Made by a program: the position numbers and the translations under genes | Part shown: piece after piece, positions 19,846 to 29,360 of the stretch | How the letters are laid out: each line of letters opens with the position of its first letter | How positions within the stretch are numbered: the first letter of the stretch is position 1 | NCBI GenBank assembly: GCA_943357025.1 | Contig: CALRGA010000005.1 | Location: forward strand, 1-37,970 | Source of the DNA: Candidatus Uhrbacteria bacterium RIFOXYB12_FULL_58_10 | GTDB taxonomy: Bacteria > Patescibacteriota > Patescibacteriia > UBA9934 > GWF2-40-263 | Length of the DNA stretch: 37,970 nt | Direction of reading: 5' to 3' | Notes under the pieces: model-generated | The model's database searches: none | Told to the model about the DNA's origin: nothing | The model's input: only the letters and a program-made list of their open reading frames with translations

Positions 19846-21120
19846 ATGTTTTCATTCACGCGCGTTTGGAAGACCAAAGAGGTTCGCAACAGCCTGTTGT
19901 TCATCTTCGCGATGCTCGTCCTTTTCCGCATCGCGGCCCACATCCCGGTTCCGGGAGTGGACCCAAGCGCGCTCGTGAATCAATTTGGCGGCAATCAGTT
20001 TTTCGGCCTCCTGAACATCTTCTCGGGAGGAACGCTTGAAAATTTCTCCGTCGTGGCGCTCGGCCTTGCGCCGTTCATCACGTCGTCCATCATCTTCCAG
20101 CTCCTCGGCATGATCGTGCCGAAGCTTGAGGAAATGCAGAAGGAAGAGCAGGGACGCCAGCGCATCAACCAGTGGTCGCGCATGGCAACGCTTCCGCTCG
20201 CCCTTCTCCAGGGATACGGACTCGTGCTTCTGTTCGGCCAGCAGTCCGGAGCACAGTTGTTCGCGGGCGGATCCGCGAGCCTCTTTACGACGATTCTCAT
20301 CATGGGGACGCTCACGGCCGGAACGATTTTTCTCATGTGGATGGGTGAGCTCATCTCGGAACGCAAGCTTGGAAACGGCGTGTCCATCCTCATCTTCGCG
20401 GGAATCATCGCCGGTCTTCCGACCTATCTCGGCCAGTCGATCGCTCTGTTCGACCGCTCCCAGCTGATCACCGCGATCGTCTTCGGGGTTCTCATCATCG
20501 TCACGCTCGCCGCGGTCGTCATCATGCACGAGGCGCAGCGCAACATTCCGGTGCAGTATGCCCGCCAGACGCGCGGATCGAGGCTTTCCGGAGCCGTCCC
20601 GAGCAACCTTCCGATCAAGCTCAACATCGCCGGCGTGATTCCGATCATCTTCGCGATCAGCATCATCCTGTTCCCGAGCGTCATCGCCCAGTTCTTCCTG
20701 AACGCCCGCACCGAGATGCTTCGCACCGCGGCGCAGTGGGTACTCCAAGTGTTCCAAAACCAGCTGGTTTACGGCGTCATCTACTTCGGCCTGGTGTTTG
20801 CCTTCACGTACTTCTACACGTCCGTGATCTTCCACCCGGACCGCGTGGCGGAAAACCTCCAGAAGCAGAGTGGCTTCATCCCGGGTATCCGTCCGGGCAA
20901 GCCCACGGCCGAGTACATCGCCTGGGTCACCAACCGCATCCTCCTCGTGGGAGCCGTCTTCCTCTCCCTCATTGCCATCCTCCCGCTCGTCGCCCAGCAG
21001 CTGAGCGGCAACGCCTCGCTCGTCATCGGCGGAACGTCCGTCCTGATCGTGGTGAACGTGGTCATCGAGACGATGAAGCAGATGGAAGCGCAGATGAGCA
21101 TGCACGAATACGACATGTAG
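19846..21120 (+). CDS. secY: Preprotein translocase subunit SecY
   Basis: ITSSIIFQLLGMIVPKLEEMQKEEQGRQRINQWSR; 10-TM type protein. Confidence 0.98.
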   Translation: MFSFTRVWKTKEVRNSLLFIFAMLVLFRIAAHIPVPGVDPSALVNQFGGNQFFGLLNIFSGGTLENFSVVALGLAPFITSSIIFQLLGMIVPKLEEMQKEEQGRQRINQWSRMATLPLALLQGYGLVLLFGQQSGAQLFAGGSASLFTTILIMGTLTAGTIFLMWMGELISERKLGNGVSILIFAGIIAGLPTYLGQSIALFDRSQLITAIVFGVLIIVTLAAVVIMHEAQRNIPVQYARQTRGSRLSGAVPSNLPIKLNIAGVIPIIFAISIILFPSVIAQFFLNARTEMLRTAAQWVLQVFQNQLVYGVIYFGLVFAFTYFYTSVIFHPDRVAENLQKQSGFIPGIRPGKPTAEYIAWVTNRILLVGAVFLSLIAILPLVAQQLSGNASLVIGGTSVLIVVNVVIETMKQMEAQMSMHEYDM

Positions 21121-21129
21121 GGGGAAGGG

Positions 21130-21181
21130 GATACGAAACTACGAATTGGCTACGAAACTACAAATACTACGGATTGCTACA
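21130..21181 (+). repeat. Degenerate short direct repeats in the secY-adk spacer
   Basis: TACGAAACTAC twice; CTACGAATTGGCTAC / CTACGGATTGCTAC. Confidence 0.55.
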
Positions 21182-21211
21182 AAGACGGGGGCGAGAGTCC
21201 TCGTCTTCTGG

Positions 21212-21217
21212 TATAAT
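21212..21217 (+). promoter_or_regulatory. Extended -10 TGG-TATAAT of adk
   Basis: TCTGGTATAAT 13 nt before the ATG at 21231. Confidence 0.7.
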
Positions 21218-21230
21218 GAGCGGGAAATAT

Positions 21231-21863
21231 ATGACGTATAAAATCATTTTGCTTGGGCCGCAGGGAAGTGGAAAGGGTACGCAGGCGCAGATCTTGTCTA
21301 AGAAACTGAGCATTCCGGCGCTTGCAATGGGACAGCTGCTGCGCGATGAGGTCGCGGCCGGATCGGATGTTGGACTGAAGGTCGACGGGATCCTGAAGTC
21401 TGGCAGTCTTGTGAGCGACGAGGTCGCCGCGGAGGTTCTCCAGGCGCGCTTGTCTCGTCCCGACGCGGCAAATGGATATGTGCTCGACGGATATCCGCGC
21501 AACCTGCTGCAATACGCGGCGTTTACGTTCGACGCGCCGACGCACGTGATCGTGATCGAAGTTCCGCGAGAGGAATCATCGAATCGTCTTGGTGGACGAT
21601 TGACCTGCTCGACGTGCGGCGCGGTCGCGTCGACGAAGGACGGGGCGAAGGAAGGCGACGCGTGCGCGTGCGGCGGATCGTTCGTTCGTCGCGACGACGA
21701 TACCGAGGCCGCGATCAATCGTCGGCTCGACATCTATGACAATGACACGACGCCGATGCTTGGGAAATTTGAGGAAAAGGGCGTTTTGGTCCGCGTCGAC
21801 GGGGTCGGGACGATCGAGGAGGTACAGGCAAGGATCGTCGAGAAATTAGAAATGGGAAATTAG
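21231..21863 (+). CDS. adk: Adenylate kinase (Cys-rich, probably Zn-binding LID)
   Basis: MTYKIILLGPQGSGKGTQAQ; LTCSTCGAVAS...DACACGGSF; the -10 hexamer overlaps the upstream in-frame ATG. Confidence 0.93.
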   Translation: MTYKIILLGPQGSGKGTQAQILSKKLSIPALAMGQLLRDEVAAGSDVGLKVDGILKSGSLVSDEVAAEVLQARLSRPDAANGYVLDGYPRNLLQYAAFTFDAPTHVIVIEVPREESSNRLGGRLTCSTCGAVASTKDGAKEGDACACGGSFVRRDDDTEAAINRRLDIYDNDTTPMLGKFEEKGVLVRVDGVGTIEEVQARIVEKLEMGN

Positions 21864-21869
21864 AAATCT

Positions 21870-22646
21870 GTGGCTCTTACCAAAACCCCAAAGGAAATCG
21901 ACGCGATGCGCGAGGGCGGGCATTTGTTGTCGCGCGCGCTCAAGGCCGCGGTTGACGCGGTACGTCCCGGCATCACGCTGCCCGAGCTCGACGTGATCGC
22001 GACGGACGTGATTCGAGCTGGCGGTGGCGAGCCTTCGTTCATGGGATATCGGTCGCATCCGGACGACGAGCCGTTTCCGACGACGATGTGCATCTCGGTG
22101 AACGAGGAGGTCGTGCACGGGCGCGGTGACCGGCCGATCGCATTGAAGGAGGGCGACATTGTCGGCCTCGACATCGGGCTGTGGCTGCACGGGCTCTGCA
22201 CGGACATGGCGGTTACGGTTCCGGTCGGGACGGTTTCGGAGGAAGCGACCAAGCTGATGGCGGTGACGCGCGAGGCGTGCCTGGCCGGGGCGAACGCCGT
22301 CCATGTCGGCGGGCTGATCAGCGACGTGTCGCACGCGGTCGTGGCGGTCGTCGATCCTCATGGGTACGGCATCGTCCAGGCGCTGGTCGGCCACGGCGTC
22401 GGTCACAAAGTTCACGAGGGCCCGCACATTCCGAACTACGTCGACAAGCGCAATCCAAAGGTTCCCGTCGTCGATGGAATGTGTCTCGCGATCGAACCGA
22501 TGCTCGGCCTCGGCGACTGGCAGGTGGAGACGGCCGAGGATGGGTGGACCGTCGTCATGAAGGATCGCAAGATCTCCGCGCACTTCGAGGTGACGATCGC
22601 GGTGACGAAGGAGGGGATCGAAATCCTGACGCCGCTGCCGGTATGA
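21870..22646 (+). CDS. map: Methionine aminopeptidase type I (GTG start)
   Basis: GYRSHPDDEPFPTTMCISVNEEVVHGRGDRPIALKEGDIVGLDIG; GHGVGHKVHEGPHIPNY. Confidence 0.96.
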   Translation: MALTKTPKEIDAMREGGHLLSRALKAAVDAVRPGITLPELDVIATDVIRAGGGEPSFMGYRSHPDDEPFPTTMCISVNEEVVHGRGDRPIALKEGDIVGLDIGLWLHGLCTDMAVTVPVGTVSEEATKLMAVTREACLAGANAVHVGGLISDVSHAVVAVVDPHGYGIVQALVGHGVGHKVHEGPHIPNYVDKRNPKVPVVDGMCLAIEPMLGLGDWQVETAEDGWTVVMKDRKISAHFEVTIAVTKEGIEILTPLPV

Positions 22647-23059
22647 GACTTTTAGGCATCGACTACGGTGATAAAAAGATCGGGCTCGCGTTTGGCGATA
22701 CCGAGTCGAACGTGGCCGTCCCGCTCGACGTGGTCCCGAACGTTGGCGCGGAGACGATCCGCGTGTTTGCGAAGCGTGCGAAGTCCGAGGACATCGACGC
22801 GATCATCGTCGGCGTCCCGCTTTCGACGGGGGCGCATCATAGCTCGAAGCAGCTCGACAAGGCGCGCGCGTTCATCAGGCTGCTCGAGGCCGCGACGCCG
22901 ATTCCCGTCCTCGAGGAGGACGAGTCGTATACCACGGGGGAGAGCATTCGGTTGCAGCGCGAGGAAGGGGCGCAGGCCGAGGAGGATGCGCTCGCGGCGA
23001 TGCTGATCTTGCAGTCGTATATGGATCGGATCGATCCGACGACGAGCGGGGGAGAATAA
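22643..23059 (+). CDS. ruvX: Putative Holliday junction resolvase / pre-16S rRNA nuclease YqgF
   Basis: MRLLGIDYGDKKIGLAFGDTESNVA; VGVPLS; overlaps map at ATGA. Confidence 0.9.
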   Translation: MRLLGIDYGDKKIGLAFGDTESNVAVPLDVVPNVGAETIRVFAKRAKSEDIDAIIVGVPLSTGAHHSSKQLDKARAFIRLLEAATPIPVLEEDESYTTGESIRLQREEGAQAEEDALAAMLILQSYMDRIDPTTSGGE

Positions 23060-23061
23060 GA

Positions 23062-23835
23062 ATGGCAACGTTGTATAATACCACCGGAATCGTTTTGTCC
23101 CGTCGCGATCGTGGAGAAGCGGACCGGTGGTATTCGGTTTTGACGCGGGAGCACGGAAAGATCGAGCTCTTGGCGCGCGGAGGGCACAAGATGCTGGCGA
23201 AGCTGACGCCGCACCTCGAGATGCCCGCGGTGATCGACTTTCACGTCGTGAACGGGCGTCAGTTTAACACCGTCGCCGGAACGGACAGGCGCGTCGCGTT
23301 TCCGGGACTCTACGGCGACGTCTCGCGACTCCTCCTCGTCCGCAACGCCCTGTATCTCGTCGACATCGCCACGCGCCAAGAGGAAGCCGACCCGATGCTC
23401 TACGCGATCGTTCTCGCCTGGCTCGTCGCCATCGACGCGGCCCCGTCCGTCAGCTCCGACCGCGCGGGATTTCTCCTTGCCGGGTTCGCGCTCAAGCTGC
23501 TCGCGGCGATCGGATATCGTCCCGAGGTGTCGCGCTGCCTCGACTGCAAGGCGACCGTCGTCGCGGGACAATATCGCTGGCACGCGCTCAGGGGCGGCGT
23601 CGTGTGCAGCCCGTGCGTCACCCGCGACAACCGCCAGTGGTTCGCCGCCCGCGCCATCTCCGACGACACCCTCAAGCTCCTCCGCTTCGGCCTGTCCGAG
23701 CCGTTCGAGTCCCACCTCCGCCCGCTGCTCCCCGTCGCCGCGCTCGACGAGTTCCACGATGCGGTCGAGGGGCTGATGATCTCGCACTTCCCGGTGATCC
23801 CGGCGAACTCGCTCCGGGCGGCGTGCTCTCTTTGA
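23062..23835 (+). CDS. recO: DNA repair protein RecO
   Basis: YNTTGIVLSRRDRGEADRWYSVLTREHGKIELLARGGHK; CLDC...CSPC. Confidence 0.9.
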   Translation: MATLYNTTGIVLSRRDRGEADRWYSVLTREHGKIELLARGGHKMLAKLTPHLEMPAVIDFHVVNGRQFNTVAGTDRRVAFPGLYGDVSRLLLVRNALYLVDIATRQEEADPMLYAIVLAWLVAIDAAPSVSSDRAGFLLAGFALKLLAAIGYRPEVSRCLDCKATVVAGQYRWHALRGGVVCSPCVTRDNRQWFAARAISDDTLKLLRFGLSEPFESHLRPLLPVAALDEFHDAVEGLMISHFPVIPANSLRAACSL

Positions 23836-23838
23836 CAG

Positions 23839-23870
23839 AAAACGACCGTTGCGTCATACGGTCGTTTTTT
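23839..23870 (+). terminator. recO terminator
   Basis: AAAACGACCG-N10-CGGTCGTTTT then TT. Confidence 0.85.
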
Positions 23871-23872
23871 GG

Positions 23873-23878
23873 TACAAT
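23873..23878 (+). promoter_or_regulatory. Extended -10 TGG-TACAAT of asnS
   Basis: Immediately after the terminator T-tract; 9 nt before the ATG. Confidence 0.7.
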
Positions 23879-23887
23879 CTCTCCGTT

Positions 23888-25186
23888 ATGATCACCACAA
23901 CCATATCCCAAATCGGAGCTTACGTTGGCCAAGAAGTTGAACTGAAGGGATGGGCGTATAATTTCCGGTCGAGCGGGAAAATTTTCTTTTTGCAGCTGCG
24001 GGACGGAACCGGGCGCGTGCAAACCGTGTACTCGAAGGCCGAGTTGCCCGAGGATCAGTGGGCCGTGCTTGATACGGTGCGCATCGAGTCGTCGGTGATC
24101 GTGCGCGGAACGGTGAAGGCCGAGGCGCGATCGGCGTCCGGGTTCGAGTTGACGGGCGTCTCGTTCGCGGCGATTCAGATTCCGACCGAGGATTTTCCGA
24201 TCGGCAAGAAGGAGCATGGCCCCGACTTTCTGCTCGACCAGCGCAGCCTGTGGCTCCGCTCCGAATCGCAGTGGGCGATCCAGCGCGTGCGCAACACCAT
24301 CATCAACGCGACGTTCGCGTACTTCAACGAGAACGGCTACGTGAAGTTCGACACGCCGATTCTGACGCCGACCGCGTGCGAGGGAACGACGGAATTATTT
24401 TCGATCGAGTACTTCGACATGGGCAACGCGTACCTGTCGCAGTCGGGCCAGCTGTACCTCGAGGCCGGCATCATGAGCCTCGGCCGCGCGTTCGACTTCG
24501 GCCCGGTGTTCCGCGCGGAAAAGAGCAAGACGCGCCGCCATCTCACCGAGTTCTGGATGATGGACGCCGAAGCCGCGTTCGTGGATCACGAGGGAAACCT
24601 TGCCGTCCAGGAAGGGCTCGTGTGCCGCATCGTAAAGGACGTCCTCGAAAAGAACCGCGCCGAGCTCGCTATTCTCGAGCGCGACGTGGCGGCCCTTGAA
24701 AAGGTCCAGGCTCCGTTCGTCCGCATGACCCACGCCGAGGCCGTCGCGAAACTCCGCGAGCTTGGAAGCGACATCGGCGACATGGACGACCTTGGAGGAG
24801 ACGACGAGACGGTGCTGACGAAACTCTATGACCGACCGATCTTCGTCGAGAAATATCCGGCCGTCGTGAAGGCGTTCTACATGAAGCGCGATCCGATGGA
24901 TCCGACGCGCGTCCTCAACGCCGACATGCTCGCGCCGGAAGGATACGGCGAGATCATCGGCGGCTCCCAGCGCGAGGACGATTACGAGCAGCTCCTCCAG
25001 CGCATGAAGGACCACAATGTCCCGACCGAGCCGTACCAGTGGTATCTCGACTTGCGACGGTTTGGATCGGTTCCGCACTCCGGGTTCGGATATGGGTTGG
25101 AGCGCATCGTCGCGTGGGTCTGCGGGTTGCAGCACATTCGGGAGACGATTCCGTTTCCGAGGTTGATTAATCGGATTACGCCATAG
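23888..25186 (+). CDS. asnS: Asparaginyl-tRNA synthetase
   Basis: FDFGPVFRAEKSKTRRHLTEFWMMDAEAAF; YLDLRRFGSVPHSGFGYGLERIVAWVCG. Confidence 0.93.
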   Translation: MITTTISQIGAYVGQEVELKGWAYNFRSSGKIFFLQLRDGTGRVQTVYSKAELPEDQWAVLDTVRIESSVIVRGTVKAEARSASGFELTGVSFAAIQIPTEDFPIGKKEHGPDFLLDQRSLWLRSESQWAIQRVRNTIINATFAYFNENGYVKFDTPILTPTACEGTTELFSIEYFDMGNAYLSQSGQLYLEAGIMSLGRAFDFGPVFRAEKSKTRRHLTEFWMMDAEAAFVDHEGNLAVQEGLVCRIVKDVLEKNRAELAILERDVAALEKVQAPFVRMTHAEAVAKLRELGSDIGDMDDLGGDDETVLTKLYDRPIFVEKYPAVVKAFYMKRDPMDPTRVLNADMLAPEGYGEIIGGSQREDDYEQLLQRMKDHNVPTEPYQWYLDLRRFGSVPHSGFGYGLERIVAWVCGLQHIRETIPFPRLINRITP

Positions 25187-25215
25187 CGAATGGGACCAAA
25201 GTCCCTGGGAAATCT

Positions 25216-26613
25216 ATGCAACGAACTTGGAACATCGAGACTCCGGCGCATGTCGGCGAGACAATCAAGGTCAACGGATGGGTGCAGAACATTCGGCGCA
25301 TGGGCGACAAGCTGGCGTTCATTGATTTGCGCGACGGGACGGGGATCGTTCAGGTCGTGTGCTACAAGCCCGATTTGGACGAGGCAACCAACAAGGCCGT
25401 CGACGAATTGTCCTCTGAATATGTCGTTGAAATCGAAGGAATCGTCAACAAAAGGGGTGAAAAGCAGGTGAAGGCCGACTTACCCACAGGGACCGTGGAA
25501 CTTGGGGTGAAGACGTTGAAGATCCTAAACGCGTCGGAGACCCCGCCGTTTGAGATCGACAAGGATACGATGGGGGTGAACGAGGAGCTGCGTCTGAAGT
25601 ATCGCTATCTCGATCTTCGGTCCGAGCGACTGCAGCATCATCTTCGTCTTCGCAACCTGTATGTCCAGGCGTGCCGCCAGCATCTGTTGAAGGATCGCTT
25701 CGTCGAAATCGAGACGCCGTATCTTACCAAGGCGACGCCAGAAGGATCTCGCGACTTTATCGTGCCGTCGCGCCTGCAGCCGGGAAAGTTCTTTGCGCTT
25801 CCGCAGAGCCCGCAGCAGTACAAGCAGCTGGCGATGGTCGCCGGGTTCGAGCGCTACTTCCAGACGGCGCGCTGCTTCCGCGACGAGGATCCGCGCGCGG
25901 ACCGCGGCTTCGAGCACACGCAGATCGATATCGAGATGAGCTTCGTGGAGCGCGAGGACGTGATGCAAACGATCGAGGCGATGATTACCGCGTCCGTCGA
26001 GTCGCTCGGGTTCACGATTAAGGAAAAGCCGTTCCCGCGGCTTTCGTACAAGGAATCGATGGAACGATACGGCGCGGACAAGTTCGATATGCGTACCGAG
26101 GAGGACAAGGCGAACAAGGTTCTCGCCTACGCGTGGGTCGTGGACTTTCCGTTCTTCGAGAAGACCGACGAGGGCGGATGGACGTTCACGCACAACCCGT
26201 TCTCTCAGCCGAAGCCGGAGTTCTTGGTAGACCACCTTGCCGGCACGAACATTGAGAAGATCCTGACGACGCAATACGACCTCGTGTGCAACGGCTACGA
26301 GACCGGCGGCGGGAGCATTCGCGCGCACGACCCGAAGGTGCTTCGCGCGACGTATAAGACGATGGGATACTCCGACGAGGAGATCGATGAGTCCGTCGGT
26401 CACATGCTGGAGGCGTTCACGTACGGCGCGCCGCCGCACGGAGGCATCGGCCTCGGCGTCGAGCGCATGATCATGATCCTGACCGGCGAGACGTTCCTGC
26501 GCGAGGTCCAGGCGTTTCCAATGACCGGCTCCGCCCATACGTCCGTCATGGACGCGCCAAGCGCATTGCCGGAAAAGGCGCTCGACGACGCGCACATCCG
26601 ACTCTCGGCCTAA
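25216..26613 (+). CDS. aspS: Aspartyl-tRNA synthetase, bacterial type without evident GAD domain
   Basis: ARCFRDEDPRADRGFEHTQIDIEMSF; GGGSIRAHDPKVLRATYKTMG; YGAPPHGGIGLGVERMIM. Confidence 0.93.
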   Translation: MQRTWNIETPAHVGETIKVNGWVQNIRRMGDKLAFIDLRDGTGIVQVVCYKPDLDEATNKAVDELSSEYVVEIEGIVNKRGEKQVKADLPTGTVELGVKTLKILNASETPPFEIDKDTMGVNEELRLKYRYLDLRSERLQHHLRLRNLYVQACRQHLLKDRFVEIETPYLTKATPEGSRDFIVPSRLQPGKFFALPQSPQQYKQLAMVAGFERYFQTARCFRDEDPRADRGFEHTQIDIEMSFVEREDVMQTIEAMITASVESLGFTIKEKPFPRLSYKESMERYGADKFDMRTEEDKANKVLAYAWVVDFPFFEKTDEGGWTFTHNPFSQPKPEFLVDHLAGTNIEKILTTQYDLVCNGYETGGGSIRAHDPKVLRATYKTMGYSDEEIDESVGHMLEAFTYGAPPHGGIGLGVERMIMILTGETFLREVQAFPMTGSAHTSVMDAPSALPEKALDDAHIRLSA

Positions 26614-26636
26614 TGCCTCCGGCCTTTCGGCCTCCT

Positions 26637-27335
26637 ATGTCCTTCGAAGTCACCCTCGACCAATACTCCGGCCCGCTGCAGCTTCTTCTCGAACTGATCG
26701 AGCAGGAGAAACTTCCGATTACGGAGGTTTCTCTTGCGAAGGTCACGGAGGACTATCTCCGCCACGTAAACGAGCACGATGTTCCCGCCGAGGAGCTCGC
26801 GGATTTCCTTGTCGTCGCGACCAAGCTGCTGCTCATCAAGTCGCACGCGATCCTTCCTCAGCTGAACCTCGACGCCGAGGAGGACGGGGCGAAGCTGGCG
26901 GACCAGCTGCGGATGTACAAGCGGTTCGTGGACGCGTCGGCGGTCATCGAGGCGATGTTCGGGGCGGGGAAGGACATGTTCGCGCGGGAGAAGACGTCGG
27001 TGGCGAAGGTGCGTCAGTTCCTTCCGCCCAAGAACGTGACGCCGACGATCTTGCGCGAGCTGTTCCAGGCCGTTCAGAAGAGGCTTGAGCCGTTCTTCGC
27101 GCTTCGCCAGTCGAGCATCGAGCGCGTCGTGTCCATCCAGGAGCGCATGAAGCAGCTGCAGGCCGCGATGCTCGACCGATCCAAGGTTCTCTTCAAGGAC
27201 ATGATCGCCAGCTCCGCGTCGAAGGTCGAGGTCGTCGTCAGCTTCCTCGCGCTTCTCGAGCTCATGAAGCAGCGCGTGGTTAAGGCTGTCCAAGGAGGGT
27301 CATTCCACGATATACTGATCACGAGAAGCGACTAG
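26637..27335 (+). CDS. scpA: Segregation and condensation protein A
   Basis: FEVTLDQYSGPLQLLLELIEQEKLPITEVSLAKVTEDYL. Confidence 0.93.
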   Translation: MSFEVTLDQYSGPLQLLLELIEQEKLPITEVSLAKVTEDYLRHVNEHDVPAEELADFLVVATKLLLIKSHAILPQLNLDAEEDGAKLADQLRMYKRFVDASAVIEAMFGAGKDMFAREKTSVAKVRQFLPPKNVTPTILRELFQAVQKRLEPFFALRQSSIERVVSIQERMKQLQAAMLDRSKVLFKDMIASSASKVEVVVSFLALLELMKQRVVKAVQGGSFHDILITRSD

Positions 27336-27337
27336 CT

Positions 27338-27910
27338 ATGATCACCACCTCCCTTGAATCGATCCTGTTCGCGTCGGCAAAGCCGGTCGCGATTTCGGTT
27401 TTGAAAAAGACGCTGAATGTTTCCGACGAGGTGCTGCTCGAGGCGGTCGCGGATGTAAAGCTGCGATTCAACGTCGAGGCGTCGGGCATCCACGCAATCG
27501 AGCACGAGGGAAAGATCCAGTTCGTCACGAACCCGTCCGAGTCCGCGATCGTCGCGACGCTTCTGAAGGAGGAGGTGAGCGGGGAACTGTCGCGACCTTC
27601 GCTTGAGACGCTTACCATCATCGCGTACCGCGGGCCGATCACGAAGCCGGAGATCGAGCAGATTCGTGGCGTGAACTGCTCGCTGATTCTTCGCAACCTG
27701 TCGATGCGAGGACTGGTCGACGAGGCCGACGATATAGAGCGCCTGCAACCGGTGTTTACCGTGTCCGCGGATTTCGTGCGGCACCTTGGGATTCATTCGA
27801 TCGCGGACCTTCCCGATTATCTCGACCTTCACGAGGATCAGAAAATGACGCAGCTGGTCGATTCGCTGAGCGACTCCATGTCGTCGTCCCTTCAAGATTC
27901 CGCCCTGTGA
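27338..27910 (+). CDS. scpB: Segregation and condensation protein B
   Basis: LESILFASAKPVAI; ETLTIIAYRGPITKPEIEQIRGVN. Confidence 0.93.
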   Translation: MITTSLESILFASAKPVAISVLKKTLNVSDEVLLEAVADVKLRFNVEASGIHAIEHEGKIQFVTNPSESAIVATLLKEEVSGELSRPSLETLTIIAYRGPITKPEIEQIRGVNCSLILRNLSMRGLVDEADDIERLQPVFTVSADFVRHLGIHSIADLPDYLDLHEDQKMTQLVDSLSDSMSSSLQDSAL

Positions 27911-28899
27911 TCCTCCGACTGATGACACAGCTTCTGCTTGCGACCACCCTGCTTCAGGTTTACCCGCACGACGCGGGAATGATCGAGCGCTATGCGACGC
28001 TTCCCGCTGCCGAACAGCGCCAGCCGGGCGTGTTCGAGGCGATGTCGTTGCTTCGCGCCGGACTTCCGCAGGCTCCCGACGCGTCGCGCTCCCCGAGAAA
28101 GATCGAGCCGAATAGCGTCGGCGTCGTTACGTCGGCCATGAGCGCGATCGTGGTCGACCGCGCGACGGGTACCGTCCTGTACGAGAAGAACGTGGAGGAG
28201 CCGCGATCGATCGGCAGCATCACCAAGCTGATGACGTCGTTCGTCTTCCTGAAGGGGAACCCAGATCTGACGTCCCCGTCCGCTCTCCAGGCGTCGGACG
28301 TCCGCTCCGGCGGAACGCAGCACGTTTCCGTCGGCGACATCGTGACCGTGGGCGACCTGCTTCGCGCGAGCCTCATTGGGTCCGATAACACGTCGACGGC
28401 GGCGCTCGTTCGACTCTCCGGCCTTTCGGACGGCGATTTCGTGGCGAAGATGAACGAGACGGCGGCGGAGCTTGGGATGCGCGCGACGACGTTCCTGGAC
28501 CCGACCGGACTGTCCGCCGACAACCGATCCGTGGCGCCCGACGTGGTACGGCTCATTGACGCGGCGATGCGCGTGGACGTCATTCGTGAGTCCACGCAGC
28601 AGCCGACCGCAAACTTTCGAGGATCGTCGGGACGCGCCTATTCGATCGCTACGACGGACGACCTGCTGCACAGCTTTCTCAACCAGGCTCCTTACAAGGT
28701 CGTTGGCGGCAAGACGGGATTTTTGCCCGAGGCCGGCTATTGTCTCGGCTCGCTCGTCTCCGAGAACGACGGGCATGAGCTCATCGTGGTCGTGCTCGGA
28801 TCCGAGACGATCAACGGAAGATTTCAGGACGTGAAGGCACTGACGGTTTGGGCGTACAAGGTTTACGAGTGGCCCGACGAAAAGACATCGACGCTATGA
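27907..28899 (+). CDS. dacA: D-alanyl-D-alanine carboxypeptidase (S11 family)
   Basis: IGSITKLM (SxxK), GSDNTS (SxN), GGKTGFL (KTG); GTG start overlapping the scpB stop. Confidence 0.88.
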   Translation: MILRLMTQLLLATTLLQVYPHDAGMIERYATLPAAEQRQPGVFEAMSLLRAGLPQAPDASRSPRKIEPNSVGVVTSAMSAIVVDRATGTVLYEKNVEEPRSIGSITKLMTSFVFLKGNPDLTSPSALQASDVRSGGTQHVSVGDIVTVGDLLRASLIGSDNTSTAALVRLSGLSDGDFVAKMNETAAELGMRATTFLDPTGLSADNRSVAPDVVRLIDAAMRVDVIRESTQQPTANFRGSSGRAYSIATTDDLLHSFLNQAPYKVVGGKTGFLPEAGYCLGSLVSENDGHELIVVVLGSETINGRFQDVKALTVWAYKVYEWPDEKTSTL

Positions 28900-29360
28900 A
28901 ACAAGAGCTTTCCATCCTGATCCTGTCCGCGCTCCCGGTCACGGAGCTGCGCCTTTCGGTTCCGATCGCGATCGGGCTCTTTGGATTCACGCCGTTCAAG
29001 GCGTGGGCAATCGCGTTTATCGGAAACCTCATTCCCGTCCCGTTTCTTTTGGTCGGAATGCCAAAAATTTTGGTGTGGTTGGAAAAACGGATTCCACGGT
29101 TTCATCGCTTCGTCGACAAAAAGCTCCGCGCGCTCGAAAAGGATCACATGAAATCCTACCAGCGGTTCGGTGCCCTCGCCCTCGCGATTCTCGTCGCGGC
29201 CCCGCTTCCGGGTTCCGGAATCTGGTCGGTGACCGCGCTCGCGGTCCTGTTCGACATCAAGCATCGGTATGCCGTCCCTGCGATCATCATCGGTCACGTA
29301 TTTGCCAGCATCGGAGTCGTCCTGCTGACGATCGGCGCGTTCAAGGTCACGTCGCTATGA
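28896..29360 (+). CDS. Small multidrug export / COG2426-family membrane protein
   Basis: [51 protein letters not shown]. Confidence 0.8.
   Translation: MKQELSILILSALPVTELRLSVPIAIGLFGFTPFKAWAIAFIGNLIPVPFLLVGMPKILVWLEKRIPRFHRFVDKKLRALEKDHMKSYQRFGALALAILVAAPLPGSGIWSVTALAVLFDIKHRYAVPAIIIGHVFASIGVVLLTIGAFKVTSL

Noticed and set aside
19852-21105. 417-aa minus-strand ORF opposite secY
   Set aside because: Shadow of SecY; H/D/E/R-rich low-complexity translation
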